From assembly GCF_002355415.1 (NCBI RefSeq), contig NZ_AP014936.1, positions 930,001-994,000 on the forward strand: DNA of 64,000 bases, given 5' to 3'. Below, piece by piece: positions 26,745 to 34,496 of this stretch. Position numbers and translations under genes: made by a program. The stretch's first letter is position 1, and every line of letters begins with the position of its first letter. Source of the stretch: Sulfurifustis variabilis (GTDB taxonomy: Bacteria; Pseudomonadota; Gammaproteobacteria; Acidiferrobacterales; Sulfurifustaceae). The notes under the pieces were generated by a model. It had not been told where the DNA came from. It ran no database searches and saw nothing but the letters and a program-made list of their open reading frames with translations.

Positions 26745-27392
26745 ATGCCTGCGAAATCCGACCGCTCGTCCCTGCGCCTCCCCCTCCCGCTGGCGGGCAT
26801 GATGCTGCTCCGGGCGCTCCTCCCTGCCGGCGCGGTGGCTTCGGAGGGCGAAAACGGGCTGGCGGAACGCATGCGAACGGGCGGCCACGTACTGATGGTT
26901 CGCCACGCCCATGCACCCGGCGCAGGAGACCCGGCCGAGTTCGAAATCGGCAAGTGCGAGACCCAGCGTAATCTCGACGAGCGCGGCCGCACCCAGGCGA
27001 GGGCGATCGGGGAATGGCTTCGGTCGCGGGGTATCCGGCGCGTCCGGGTCTACTCCAGCCAGTGGTGCCGATGTCTGGAGACGGCGCGGCTGATGCGGCT
27101 CGGACCGGTGACGGAGCTTCCGCCGCTCAATTCGTTCTACGAGCGGCCGGACGATCGCGAGCCGAACCTGCGCGATCTCCGCCGCTTCCTTTCGAGGCAG
27201 CCGCCCGACGCGCCGCTGCTGGTGCTCGTCACCCATCAGGTCATCATCCAGGGAATCGCAGAGCGCTCCGTTGCCTCAGGCGAGGGAGTCCTGCTCGAAT
27301 TGAAGCGGGACCGGTCGTTCGCGTTCGTCGGGCCGGTGCGTTTCGACGACGCCAACCCGGAGTCGAGAGCTCGAGCGAGAGGTGTGCGATGA
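26745..27392 (+). CDS. exported histidine phosphatase family protein (SixA/PGM-like)
   Basis: Encodes 215 residues. A signal-like N-terminus (about 10-33) precedes the catalytic motif VRHAHAPG, in which RHA is one His shorter than the classic RHG but keeps the phospho-accepting His. The second Arg is in VYSSQWCRCLETARLM, and the second His in VLVTHQVIIQG. Phosphatase activity in the periplasm is likely; the substrate is unknown. The stop overlaps the ATG of the methyltransferase gene, so the two are co-translated. Confidence 0.82.
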   Translation: MPAKSDRSSLRLPLPLAGMMLLRALLPAGAVASEGENGLAERMRTGGHVLMVRHAHAPGAGDPAEFEIGKCETQRNLDERGRTQARAIGEWLRSRGIRRVRVYSSQWCRCLETARLMRLGPVTELPPLNSFYERPDDREPNLRDLRRFLSRQPPDAPLLVLVTHQVIIQGIAERSVASGEGVLLELKRDRSFAFVGPVRFDDANPESRARARGVR

Positions 27393-27979
27393 AGCAGTTT
27401 GCCCCGGCTTGCGAGCGCAACCAGGACGCGATTCTGGCGGTGCTTAAGGAAATCCTGCCGGACACCGGCACGGTGCTCGAGATCGGAAGCGGCACCGGTC
27501 AGCACGCGGCGTACTTCGCGGCGCGTCTGCCGAATCTCGCGTGGCAGCCGTCCGACCTGGACCGCATGCTCCCGAGCATCCGCGCATGGGCCGCGGAGGC
27601 GGGCGTTCCCAACCTGCGCGAACCGGTCGTGCTCGACCTTTGTTCGGACGCCTGGCCGATGGCGGCGGTTCAGGCGATCGTCTGCATCAATACCGTGCAC
27701 ATCGTCGCGTGGCCGACGGTGGAGAAGCTGTTCGCAAACGCGGGGCGCGCGCTGACGACGGGCGGGGTGATGTACGTGTACGGCGCGTACCGCTACGCCG
27801 ACCGGGAGCTCGAACCCAGCAACGAGGAATTCGACCGCTGGCTGCGCGAACGCGATCCGTCGTCCGGCCTGCGCGACTTCGAAGCGGTGAACGGGCTCGC
27901 TGCCGCAGCCGGTCTGCGGCTGCGAGGCGACCGCGCCATGCCGGCGAACAATCGGTCGATCTGGTGGGAAAAGGCGTGA
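27389..27979 (+). CDS. class I SAM-dependent methyltransferase, DUF938 family
   Basis: Encodes 196 residues. The family opening MKQFAPACERNQDAIL is followed by motif I VLEIGSGTGQHAAYFA, WQPSDLD and the DUF938 phrase INTVHIVAWPTVEKLFANAG. The C-terminus, MPANNRSIWWEK, is typical. The substrate of this family is not known. The start overlaps the upstream phosphatase stop by four bases. Confidence 0.92.
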   Translation: MKQFAPACERNQDAILAVLKEILPDTGTVLEIGSGTGQHAAYFAARLPNLAWQPSDLDRMLPSIRAWAAEAGVPNLREPVVLDLCSDAWPMAAVQAIVCINTVHIVAWPTVEKLFANAGRALTTGGVMYVYGAYRYADRELEPSNEEFDRWLRERDPSSGLRDFEAVNGLAAAAGLRLRGDRAMPANNRSIWWEKA

Positions 27980-28001
27980 GCCTTCGCTCGCCCGAAGCGG
28001 C

Positions 28002-28400
28002 TCAGTAGCCCCGACCGGGACCGGCCTGTCCCGGCAGCTCCGGCGCGTCGCTGAAGAAGCACCAGAGCAGATTCGCGATCACTTCCGACGCGACGATGGT
28101 ATGGGCATTGTTGGTGGCCTGGAGCCGCTTGCGCAGGGCCTTGCGCATCTGCACGTCGCCCGTCAGATCGAAGATGATGTCGACCTCTTCTCCCAGGCCG
28201 GCGACCTCGAGCGGATCGGTGTAGACCGGCACTCCGCTTTGAGCGAATCCGAGCGCGACGGGCGCGTCCGGATGATGATCCGCCACGGCGACGATCTCGA
28301 CGGGCGCCCGATGTTCCTGGATCTGCGCGAGAAAGTGCTCGGCGAAGACCTCGCCCACCCGCCCGAGCCCCAGCAGGGCGACTTTGATCTTCTTCGACAC
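28002..28400 (-). CDS. short NAD(P)-binding (Rossmann) protein
   Basis: Encodes 132 residues starting at GTG with GAGGA upstream. Its Rossmann N-terminus KVALLGLGRVGEVFAEHF keeps GxGxxG. VEIVAVADHHPDAPV and VDIIFDLTGDVQMRKALRKR resemble the NAD domain of homoserine dehydrogenase or Gfo/Idh/MocA proteins. The protein ends about where a catalytic domain would begin, so it is a stand-alone dinucleotide-binding domain that may act as a redox sensor. The tail ends PGQAGPGRGY. Confidence 0.75.
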   Translation of the reverse strand: MSKKIKVALLGLGRVGEVFAEHFLAQIQEHRAPVEIVAVADHHPDAPVALGFAQSGVPVYTDPLEVAGLGEEVDIIFDLTGDVQMRKALRKRLQATNNAHTIVASEVIANLLWCFFSDAPELPGQAGPGRGY

Positions 28401-28619
28401 GGCCGTTCCTCGTTTCGATGCCCCGTTTCCAGTATAGGCAATCGCCTCCCGGCCGCGCCTTCGCTGCGACAATCCCGCAGCGCCATGGCGGGTAAGCCGG
28501 AAGAGCCACCCAGACTTTCCCGATACCGAAGCACGCACCGCTCAGGCATGCTTGCCGCCGGGCGCTCTCGAAAAGCGTCTCGCCTGCAAAGAGGACCTGG
28601 ACCAACAGGAGAGAAACTC

Positions 28620-28895
28620 ATGGCAAGGAAGTCATTGGCTCTTACGCTCGCTCTTTCCAGCACGCTCGTGGTCGGCTGCGCGGCTTGGGATCGCATGACC
28701 GGCGGCGGAGACTCCGGCAGCGGAGCGGCTCGCAGCGCGACGCCGTCGTTCAGCAAGGCGGACCGGGACGGCAGCGGCTCGATCGAGCAGAGCGAGGCGG
28801 CCGGTTTGGCCGGAATCGACTTCTCCTCGGCCGACCGGGACGGCGACGGAAAGCTGTCGCGCTCGGAGTACGAGGCGGCCGCCCAACGCAAGTAG
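28620..28895 (+). CDS. EF-hand lipoprotein
   Basis: Encodes 91 residues. The lipobox LVVGC places the acylated Cys at about residue 20. Two canonical calcium loops follow: DRDGSGSIEQSE and DRDGDGKLSRSE, each with acidic residues at positions 1, 3, 5 and 12. The product should be a small Ca-binding lipoprotein in the cell envelope. The ATG has AGGAG upstream (CAACAGGAGAGAAACTC). A GC-rich hairpin follows at 28945-28969. Confidence 0.85.
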   Translation: MARKSLALTLALSSTLVVGCAAWDRMTGGGDSGSGAARSATPSFSKADRDGSGSIEQSEAAGLAGIDFSSADRDGDGKLSRSEYEAAAQRK

Positions 28896-28944
28896 CGTCC
28901 GGGGCGGTCGGGGCGCACCGCACCGGGGAGGGCGGTCCGGAACC

Positions 28945-28969
28945 CGCACCCGCCCGCGCGGCGGGTGCG
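28945..28969 (+). terminator. GC-rich hairpin, possible terminator without T-run
   Basis: CGCACCCGCC and GGCGGGTGCG form a perfect 10-pair stem around a 5-base loop, between the EF-hand gene and the GH13 gene. There is no U-tract afterwards, so intrinsic termination would be weak. It may instead protect the 3' end of the upstream mRNA. Confidence 0.35.
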
Positions 28970-28994
28970 CGGTTCGCTTCGCCGCTCGACACTC

Positions 28995-30653
28995 ATGTCG
29001 ATCGAGGATCTCTGGTACAAGAACGCGGTCGTCTATTGCCTGGACGTCGAGAAGTACATGGACGCAACGGGCGATGGCGTCGGGGATTTCGAGGGCCTGA
29101 GCCGCCGGCTCGACTACCTCGCCGGCATCGGCGTGACGTGCGTGTGGTTGCAGCCCTTCTATCCGTCGCCCAACCGGGACAACGGGTACGACGTGACCGA
29201 CTACTACGGCGTGCATCCGAAACACGGGTCCTCCGGCGAGTTCGTCGAGTTCATGAATCACGCCCGGGCCGTGGGGGTTCGCGTCATCGTCGACCTGGTG
29301 GTGAACCACACGTCGAACGAGCATCCCTGGTTCCGGTCGGCGCGAAACGATCCGGCCTCGCCTTACCGCGACTGGTACGTCTGGTCCAGGGAGCGCCCGG
29401 CGGATCACGATACCGGCATGGTCTTCCCCGGCGTGCAGCAGACCACGTGGACCTGGGACGAGGCGGCGCGCGCCCACTATTTCCATCGCTTCTACGAGTT
29501 TCAGCCGGACCTCGACACGCATCGCCCCGCGGTCCGTGACGAGATCCGCCGGATCATGGGCTATTGGCTGGAGCTCGGCGTCTCGGGATTTCGCATGGAC
29601 GCCGTCCCGTTCCTGATCGAACGCAAGGGGGCCGACGTCGAGCCGTTCCAGGACTTCGACCTGCTGCACGAGATGCGCGATTTCCTGCAGTGGCGCCGCC
29701 GTTACGCGATCCTGCTCGCGGAGGCGAACGTGCCGCCGGATCACAGCCTCCGGTACTTCGGGGAGCAAGGCGACCGGTTGCAGATGATGCTCAATTTTCC
29801 GGTCAACCAGCGGCTCTTCTACGCGCTGGCGAGCGGCGACGTCGGCCCGCTCGCGTGGGCCCTGGAGCAGACCGCGAAGCGGCCCGCGATCGCGCAGTGG
29901 GTGCAGTTCCTGCGCAGTCACGACGAGCTCGACCTCGGACGGTTGACCGAGGAGGAGCGCGAGCGCGTCTTCCGCGCGTTCGGTCCCGAGGAGCGCATGC
30001 AGATCTACCATCGCGGCATTCGCCGCCGGCTGGCGCCGATGCTCGGCGACGATCGCCGCCGGCTCGAGCTCGCCTTCAGCCTGCTGTTTTCGCTGCCCGG
30101 TGCGCCGATGCTCCAGTACGGCGACGAGATCGGAATGGGAGACGATCTCGACCTCCCGGAGCGCGAGGCCGCGCGCACGCCCATGCAGTGGACCGCGGAG
30201 CGTCACGGCGGCTTCTCGCGCGCGGAAGAGATCGTCCGGCCGGCGATCGACGACCCGGTGTACGGCTATCGCGTGCGCAACGTCGCCGACCAGCGACGCG
30301 ATCCCGGCTCGCTCCTCAACCATGTCGAGCGGGTGATCCGGATGCGGAGGGAGTGCCGCGAGATCAGCTGGGGACAGTTCCGCATCGTGCGCACGAACGC
30401 GCGCGACGTACTCGTGCTCCGCTACGACTGGCGCGACACGACGCTCGTCACGCTGCACAATTTCAGCGACGCCGCGCGCCGGGTGCATTTGAACGTCGAC
30501 AGCCCGCGCGGCGGGCTGCTGGTCGACGTTTTCGCGCAACGCGAGAGCCGCGCCGACGCCTCCGGAGAGCATCGGATCGAGCTCGGCCCGTACGGGTACG
30601 AATGGTTCCGCGTGGGCTCGGCGGACAACACGCTGGATCGCGCGATGTACTGA
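28995..30653 (+). CDS. GH13 family enzyme, trehalose synthase-like
   Basis: Encodes 552 residues. The GH13 conserved regions are all seen: I VDLVVNHTS, II GFRMDAVPF with the nucleophile Asp, III AILLAEANV with the acid Glu, and IV FLRSHDELDL with the stabilising Asp. The opening LWYKNAVVYCLDVEKYMDA and PFYPSPNRDNGYDVTDYYGV match TreS-like alpha-amylases. The C-terminal beta domain is present. Likely substrates are maltose/trehalose or short glucans. No signal peptide, so it is cytoplasmic. The exact reaction cannot be fixed by sequence alone. Confidence 0.88.
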   Translation: MSIEDLWYKNAVVYCLDVEKYMDATGDGVGDFEGLSRRLDYLAGIGVTCVWLQPFYPSPNRDNGYDVTDYYGVHPKHGSSGEFVEFMNHARAVGVRVIVDLVVNHTSNEHPWFRSARNDPASPYRDWYVWSRERPADHDTGMVFPGVQQTTWTWDEAARAHYFHRFYEFQPDLDTHRPAVRDEIRRIMGYWLELGVSGFRMDAVPFLIERKGADVEPFQDFDLLHEMRDFLQWRRRYAILLAEANVPPDHSLRYFGEQGDRLQMMLNFPVNQRLFYALASGDVGPLAWALEQTAKRPAIAQWVQFLRSHDELDLGRLTEEERERVFRAFGPEERMQIYHRGIRRRLAPMLGDDRRRLELAFSLLFSLPGAPMLQYGDEIGMGDDLDLPEREAARTPMQWTAERHGGFSRAEEIVRPAIDDPVYGYRVRNVADQRRDPGSLLNHVERVIRMRRECREISWGQFRIVRTNARDVLVLRYDWRDTTLVTLHNFSDAARRVHLNVDSPRGGLLVDVFAQRESRADASGEHRIELGPYGYEWFRVGSADNTLDRAMY

Positions 30654-30758
30654 CGTGCCGGTCGAAAGACCGCGCCCGAAGGGCGCCTCGCGAAGACCGG
30701 ACTTCCGGGATGCCGGGGCGGTTGAGAGAGGGCCGGCCGCCGACATACGATTTGACTC

Positions 30759-31157
30759 ATGATGCCCGAGCCGCAACAGGAATCGCGCAGGGCGCCCGCA
30801 CCCGCAGCGGTCGTCGACGCCTATCTCGCGGCCATCGCCGCGCGGGATTTCGAGGGCGCCCGCCGCTGGCTTTCCGACGAATCGTTCACGCATCGCAGTC
30901 CGATCTCTTCCTTCAACAGCGCGGACGACTTCATCGGCGATATCTCGCGCATCGGCCCGATTCTCGAAGGCATCGAGCGGCGCCGTACGTTCGTGGACGG
31001 CAGGGACGTGTGCGCGGTCGTGAACTACGTGACCCGGATGGACAGGCGGGAGGTCACGCCGGCCGTGCACTGGATGACGGTGGCCGGCGGGAAAATCGTC
31101 TCGATCGAGACCTTCTTCGACGCGCGCGGCTACGCCAAGCTGTTCGACGTGGAGTGA
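30759..31157 (+). CDS. SnoaL/NTF2-like protein
   Basis: Encodes 132 residues. VVDAYLAAIAARDFEGARRWLSDESFTHRSPI then the helix-strand pattern to HWMTVAGGKIVSIETFFDAR fits the SnoaL-like polyketide-cyclase / NTF2 cone fold. These proteins range from isomerases to binding proteins, so no reaction is assigned. It is monocistronic, followed by an inverted repeat. Confidence 0.78.
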   Translation: MMPEPQQESRRAPAPAAVVDAYLAAIAARDFEGARRWLSDESFTHRSPISSFNSADDFIGDISRIGPILEGIERRRTFVDGRDVCAVVNYVTRMDRREVTPAVHWMTVAGGKIVSIETFFDARGYAKLFDVE

Positions 31158-31166
31158 GAAAAGGAA

Positions 31167-31215
31167 AGTGCGCGCTGAGTTGATGTTCGCCCTCCGGGCG
31201 TCATCACTCAGCACT
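31167..31215. repeat. palindromic dispersed repeat
   Basis: AGTGCGCGCTGAGTTGATG and CATCACTCAGCACT form a bulged stem around CGCCC-TCC-GGGCG. A structure of the same kind (A/T-rich outer arms, GCGC-rich centre) lies at 39843-39929. There is no T-run on either side. Confidence 0.5.
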
Positions 31216-31344
31216 CGGAACGCTTCGCCGCGCTATGGGTGTGCGGGTGGCCGTCCTGGCCTTTCGTGCGAGTCCGTTCGCCCCGCGACACATTCTTGCT
31301 CTCGATGCACTCCCCGGTGGTTCAGGCGTGGCGCGCAGCCCCGG

Positions 31345-31593
31345 TCACGCGGTGCTCGCCGGCGTGCTGCGTGCGCGAATGTGGGGCGGCTGCATGACGA
31401 TGTAGAGGGCGTCGGGGTTGAACGCGGACGCGAACTGCCCGCCCTCGTCCCGTACCTCGTAGGCGACGTAGTGCGACTCGCGCATGAGGTTCTCGAAAAT
31501 CCGGCGCACCTGGTGCGTGGAAACCGGGTCGGCTTCGCTCCAGCGGTACTGCTGCGCGCTGCCCGCAGGCGGAAGAACCGTGAGCACTCCCAT
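31345..31593 (-). CDS. small hypothetical protein
   Basis: Encodes 82 residues. The ATG at 31593 is chosen because GAGGAGG lies upstream on the minus strand; a longer in-frame start has none. The core HQVRRIFENLMRESHYVAYEVRDEGGQFA then NPDALYIVMQPPHIRA looks like a small alpha/beta domain. No known family. It is convergent with the NTF2-like gene. Confidence 0.6.
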   Translation of the reverse strand: MGVLTVLPPAGSAQQYRWSEADPVSTHQVRRIFENLMRESHYVAYEVRDEGGQFASAFNPDALYIVMQPPHIRARSTPASTA

Positions 31594-31819
31594 CGCCGAT
31601 GACCCTCCTCTCGATTTGTCGTTCGAGGTATCGAAACGAGGGGGCATGCTAACAACCGCCATCCGCGCGGCCATCTAGGGAAAACCCCGAAAACCGCCGC
31701 GCCCGGCGGGAACTTCCCGCGCGGTCACGACGTTGTCGCGTCCGTCGCCGACGGACGGAGGCAGGGCGCCGCGCAGCGATGCATTTTGAACAACGAATCG
31801 GATGTGGTAGTGCTAGGCC

Positions 31820-32578
31820 ATGTGCACGCTCGTCGTCCTGCGTCGTCCCGATCACGCCTGGCCGCTGCTCGTCGCCGGCAACCGCGACGAGATGCGCGCG
31901 CGTCCGTGGCTGCCGCCCGCGCGGCACTGGCCCGACCGGGCGGACGTGGTGGCGGGGCAGGACCGCGTCGCGGGAGGCAGCTGGTTCGGCGTGAACGATC
32001 ACGGCGTGATCGCGGCGGTCATGAACCGGGTGGGCACGCTGGGCCCCGAGGAAGGCAAGCGCAGCCGCGGCGAGCTCGTGCTCGAGGCGCTCGACCACGC
32101 GGAGGCGTTCCGGGCGGCGGAGGCACTGGCCGACATCGACGCCCGCGCCTATCGCGCCTTCAACCTGTTCGTCGCCGATCCGCTTTCGGCGTACTGGCTG
32201 CGCCACGACGGCGAGGCGACGGGGCGCGTCGAGGCGTTCGAGGTGGCGCCCGGGCTTCACATGCTCACCGCGCGCGATCTGGACGACGAGTCGCTCGCGC
32301 GCATACGGCTGCATCTGCCGCGGTTTCGGGCCGCCGCCGCGCCGCGGCCCGAGGCGGGCGACTGGGAGGCCTGGCGGGCACTGCTCGCCGATCGCGTTTA
32401 CGCGGAGCGGGACGGCCCCTACGCCGCGCTCAATCTCGAGCTTCCGAACGGGTTCGGCACGGTCTGCAGCCAGCTCGCCGCCGTGCCGCGATATCCCGGC
32501 CCGAGCACGCCCCCGGTGTTCCTGTTCGCGTCCGGACCGCCGGACCGGACGTCTTACGAGGCAATCCCTTTCGGTTGA
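31820..32578 (+). CDS. NRDE (TANGO2-like) family protein
   Basis: Encodes 252 residues. The N-terminus MCTLVVLRRP exposes Cys2 as the potential N-terminal nucleophile, and the name-giving motif LVAGNRDEM follows, then GGSWFGVNDHGVIAAVMNR. FNLFVADPLSAYWLRHDG and the late FGTVCSQLAAVPR complete the family pattern. Family members (TANGO2 in eukaryotes, linked to lipid or heme handling) have no agreed enzymatic role. Confidence 0.9.
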   Translation: MCTLVVLRRPDHAWPLLVAGNRDEMRARPWLPPARHWPDRADVVAGQDRVAGGSWFGVNDHGVIAAVMNRVGTLGPEEGKRSRGELVLEALDHAEAFRAAEALADIDARAYRAFNLFVADPLSAYWLRHDGEATGRVEAFEVAPGLHMLTARDLDDESLARIRLHLPRFRAAAAPRPEAGDWEAWRALLADRVYAERDGPYAALNLELPNGFGTVCSQLAAVPRYPGPSTPPVFLFASGPPDRTSYEAIPFG

Positions 32579-32691
32579 GGGTCTGCGGATCGCGAGCGGC
32601 TTTCCGCCGCCATGCGGCCGCGGGATTCCGCCACCGGTATCGGGCTCGCGGCGTCCCGGGCGTCGCCGGAGTCGATGGCCGGCGACGCGGC

Positions 32692-33531
32692 TCAGTCCAG
32701 GTCCAGACGGGGACCGCGCCGCTTGGCCTCGAGGCTCGAGAGAATGCAGGCGTGCAGATAAGCGATGTCGACGGGCTTGGTGACGTAGCCGTCCGCGCCC
32801 TCGTCGACGCACGAGAGCATGGTCGGCACGTCGTTCGAGGCGGTGACCATGATGACGGGGAGCTTCTTCGTTCTGGCGTCGGCGCGGATGGATCGCAGGA
32901 TGTCGTTGCCCGTCACGTCCGGCATGCCGATGTCGAGCAGCACCAGGTCGAGGTCGTCCCGCCCGATGCGCTCCAGCGCCGCCTTCCCGCTCGTCACCGT
33001 CGAGGGCGCGTAGCCGCGGCTCTTCAACTGGCTCGCGAGCAGGCGGCAGCTGAGATCGTCGTCGTCCACGATGAGGATGCGCACGTCGCGTTCCGTCTCC
33101 AGGGTGCCGGGCTCGTCCGTGCGCGCGGCCGGCGCGGCCAGGTGGCGTTCGATTCGCGCGCGAACGAGCGGCATCACGAGGGGCTTGACCAGGTAATCGG
33201 CGGCGCCGTGAACGAGACAGCTGCGGATGGCGCTGTTCTGGTTGTGCGCCGAGAGCATGATCACCGGGGTTTCCCGCCGGCTGGACAGGGCGCGGATGCG
33301 CTTGAGCGTCTCCAGCCCGTCCATGCCGGGCATCTCGAGGTCGAGCAGAACCAGGTCGAAGCGCTGCCGGTTCATCGTCTCGAGCGCGGCCGGACCGCTG
33401 CTCGCGGTCGCGACGTAGTAACCGTCCTGGAACAGCCTGCGCGCGACGACCTGCAGGTTCAGCTCGTCGTCGTCGACCAGCAGGATGCTCTTCGCGCCGC
33501 CGCCCGCCGGCCGGGATTCGCCGTGACGCAT
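32692..33531 (-). CDS. dual-receiver response regulator without output domain
   Basis: Encodes 279 residues: two REC domains in tandem and nothing else. The first has ILLVDDDELN, phospho-Asp in LVLLDLEMPGMDG and Lys in YLVKPLV. The second has ILIVDDDDLS, LVLLDIGMPDVTG and YVTKPVD. Both appear able to accept phosphate. It lies 17 bases after the DsrE-like gene and close to a hybrid kinase whose Hpt domain could feed it. It may relay by protein contact. Confidence 0.85.
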   Translation of the reverse strand: MRHGESRPAGGGAKSILLVDDDELNLQVVARRLFQDGYYVATASSGPAALETMNRQRFDLVLLDLEMPGMDGLETLKRIRALSSRRETPVIMLSAHNQNSAIRSCLVHGAADYLVKPLVMPLVRARIERHLAAPAARTDEPGTLETERDVRILIVDDDDLSCRLLASQLKSRGYAPSTVTSGKAALERIGRDDLDLVLLDIGMPDVTGNDILRSIRADARTKKLPVIMVTASNDVPTMLSCVDEGADGYVTKPVDIAYLHACILSSLEAKRRGPRLDLD

Positions 33532-33548
33532 TTCGGTCCCGTCCGCCG

Positions 33549-34178
33549 CTAGGGCTGAATCAGGGCGTAGCCCTGAAGCTGGAAGTCGGCGACGGCGATG
33601 TGCCCGCCCGGCACGAAGCGCACGCCTTCGATCTTCTTCTGCATGTCGATCCCGAGGTTCCGCGCCGCCGTCTGGCACAGGTAGAACCTGAAGCCCTTCT
33701 GCAGCCCGTATTCGACGAGGTGTACGAACGGGTTCGCGGGGTTGCCGCCGCTCGCCTGCGCGAACGCCGGGTGTTGTGTCGCGGCGAGCAGCGCGCCCGA
33801 CTCGCTGAAGACCACGGCCACCTCGACGTCCTTGCCGATGGTCATGCCGTGCACGTTCTCGTAGTTGCGCACCATGTGCTCGATGTTGGAGAGGAACGTG
33901 GCCCGGTTCGTCTGCACCTGTCCGAAGGCGTTATAGAAGAAGGCATGGTCGACCGACACGACGACCTTCGCGTGCCGGCGCACCTGAAGGCAGCGGGTGA
34001 TCGCCTGCGCGCCGTAGCCGAACTCGTCGTCCATGGAGGTTGCGCCGTCGTACGGCGTCACCGGGCACGGTTGATGGTTCTCCGGCGCGCGGTTGCCGTC
34101 GGCCGCGCTCGCGGTCGCCCAACCGAGCGCTGCCACCGTCAGCAGCATCGCCGCTGCGCGCTTGTGTGCATGGACCAT
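33549..34178 (-). CDS. exported DsrE-like protein
   Basis: Encodes 209 residues with a signal peptide (about 1-25, ending ATASA). The domain (KVVVSVDHAFFYNAFGQVQ, then VEVAVVFSESGALLA, and FRFYLCQTAARNLGIDMQ) follows the DsrE/DsrF-like fold with the conserved Cys in YLCQTAA. Cytoplasmic DsrE proteins carry sulfur on that Cys. Periplasmic versions are common but uncharacterised. It is the first gene of a pair with the dual-receiver protein. Confidence 0.75.
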   Translation of the reverse strand: MVHAHKRAAAMLLTVAALGWATASAADGNRAPENHQPCPVTPYDGATSMDDEFGYGAQAITRCLQVRRHAKVVVSVDHAFFYNAFGQVQTNRATFLSNIEHMVRNYENVHGMTIGKDVEVAVVFSESGALLAATQHPAFAQASGGNPANPFVHLVEYGLQKGFRFYLCQTAARNLGIDMQKKIEGVRFVPGGHIAVADFQLQGYALIQP

Positions 34179-34496
34179 GTCTTGCTACCCCCTCGTCTGG
34201 TTAGTCGTCGGCCGGCGCGGCCCCGCGCGTCCGTTCCGAGCCCGAACGGGTTCGGCCGGAACGTGGCGGAACAGACGATGGATCCCTGTCGAGTGCCGGC
34301 GCAAAGCGCCGGGCATAAGGCGGTACCGGTTGCCCCGCGGCTATCCTGCCGCTTTCTGTGTGCACGCCGATTCAGAATAACTATAGGTGCCTTTTTTCGA
34401 TTTGCCGGGCGGCCGCCGGTCACGCGTCCCCGGCGCGCGCGGCCATACTCGCTTGCCACTTGAGCATGCCGCCGCAAGTGCTTGAAGCAGTAACGC
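34179..34496. other. intergenic region between hybrid kinase and DsrE-like gene
   Basis: This is 318 bases. A hairpin CCGGCGC-AAA-GCGCCGG lies near 34299-34315. On the minus strand CTATAGTTAT (about 34376-34385) could supply a -10 for the DsrE-like gene, but no good -35 is visible. No open frame looks coding. Confidence 0.4.

Noticed and set aside
33549-34178. DsrE-like gene as part of a dsr sulfur-oxidation operon
   Set aside because: It has a signal peptide, so it is exported, and no dsrAB, dsrF, dsrH or tus genes adjoin it. The neighbours are signalling genes.
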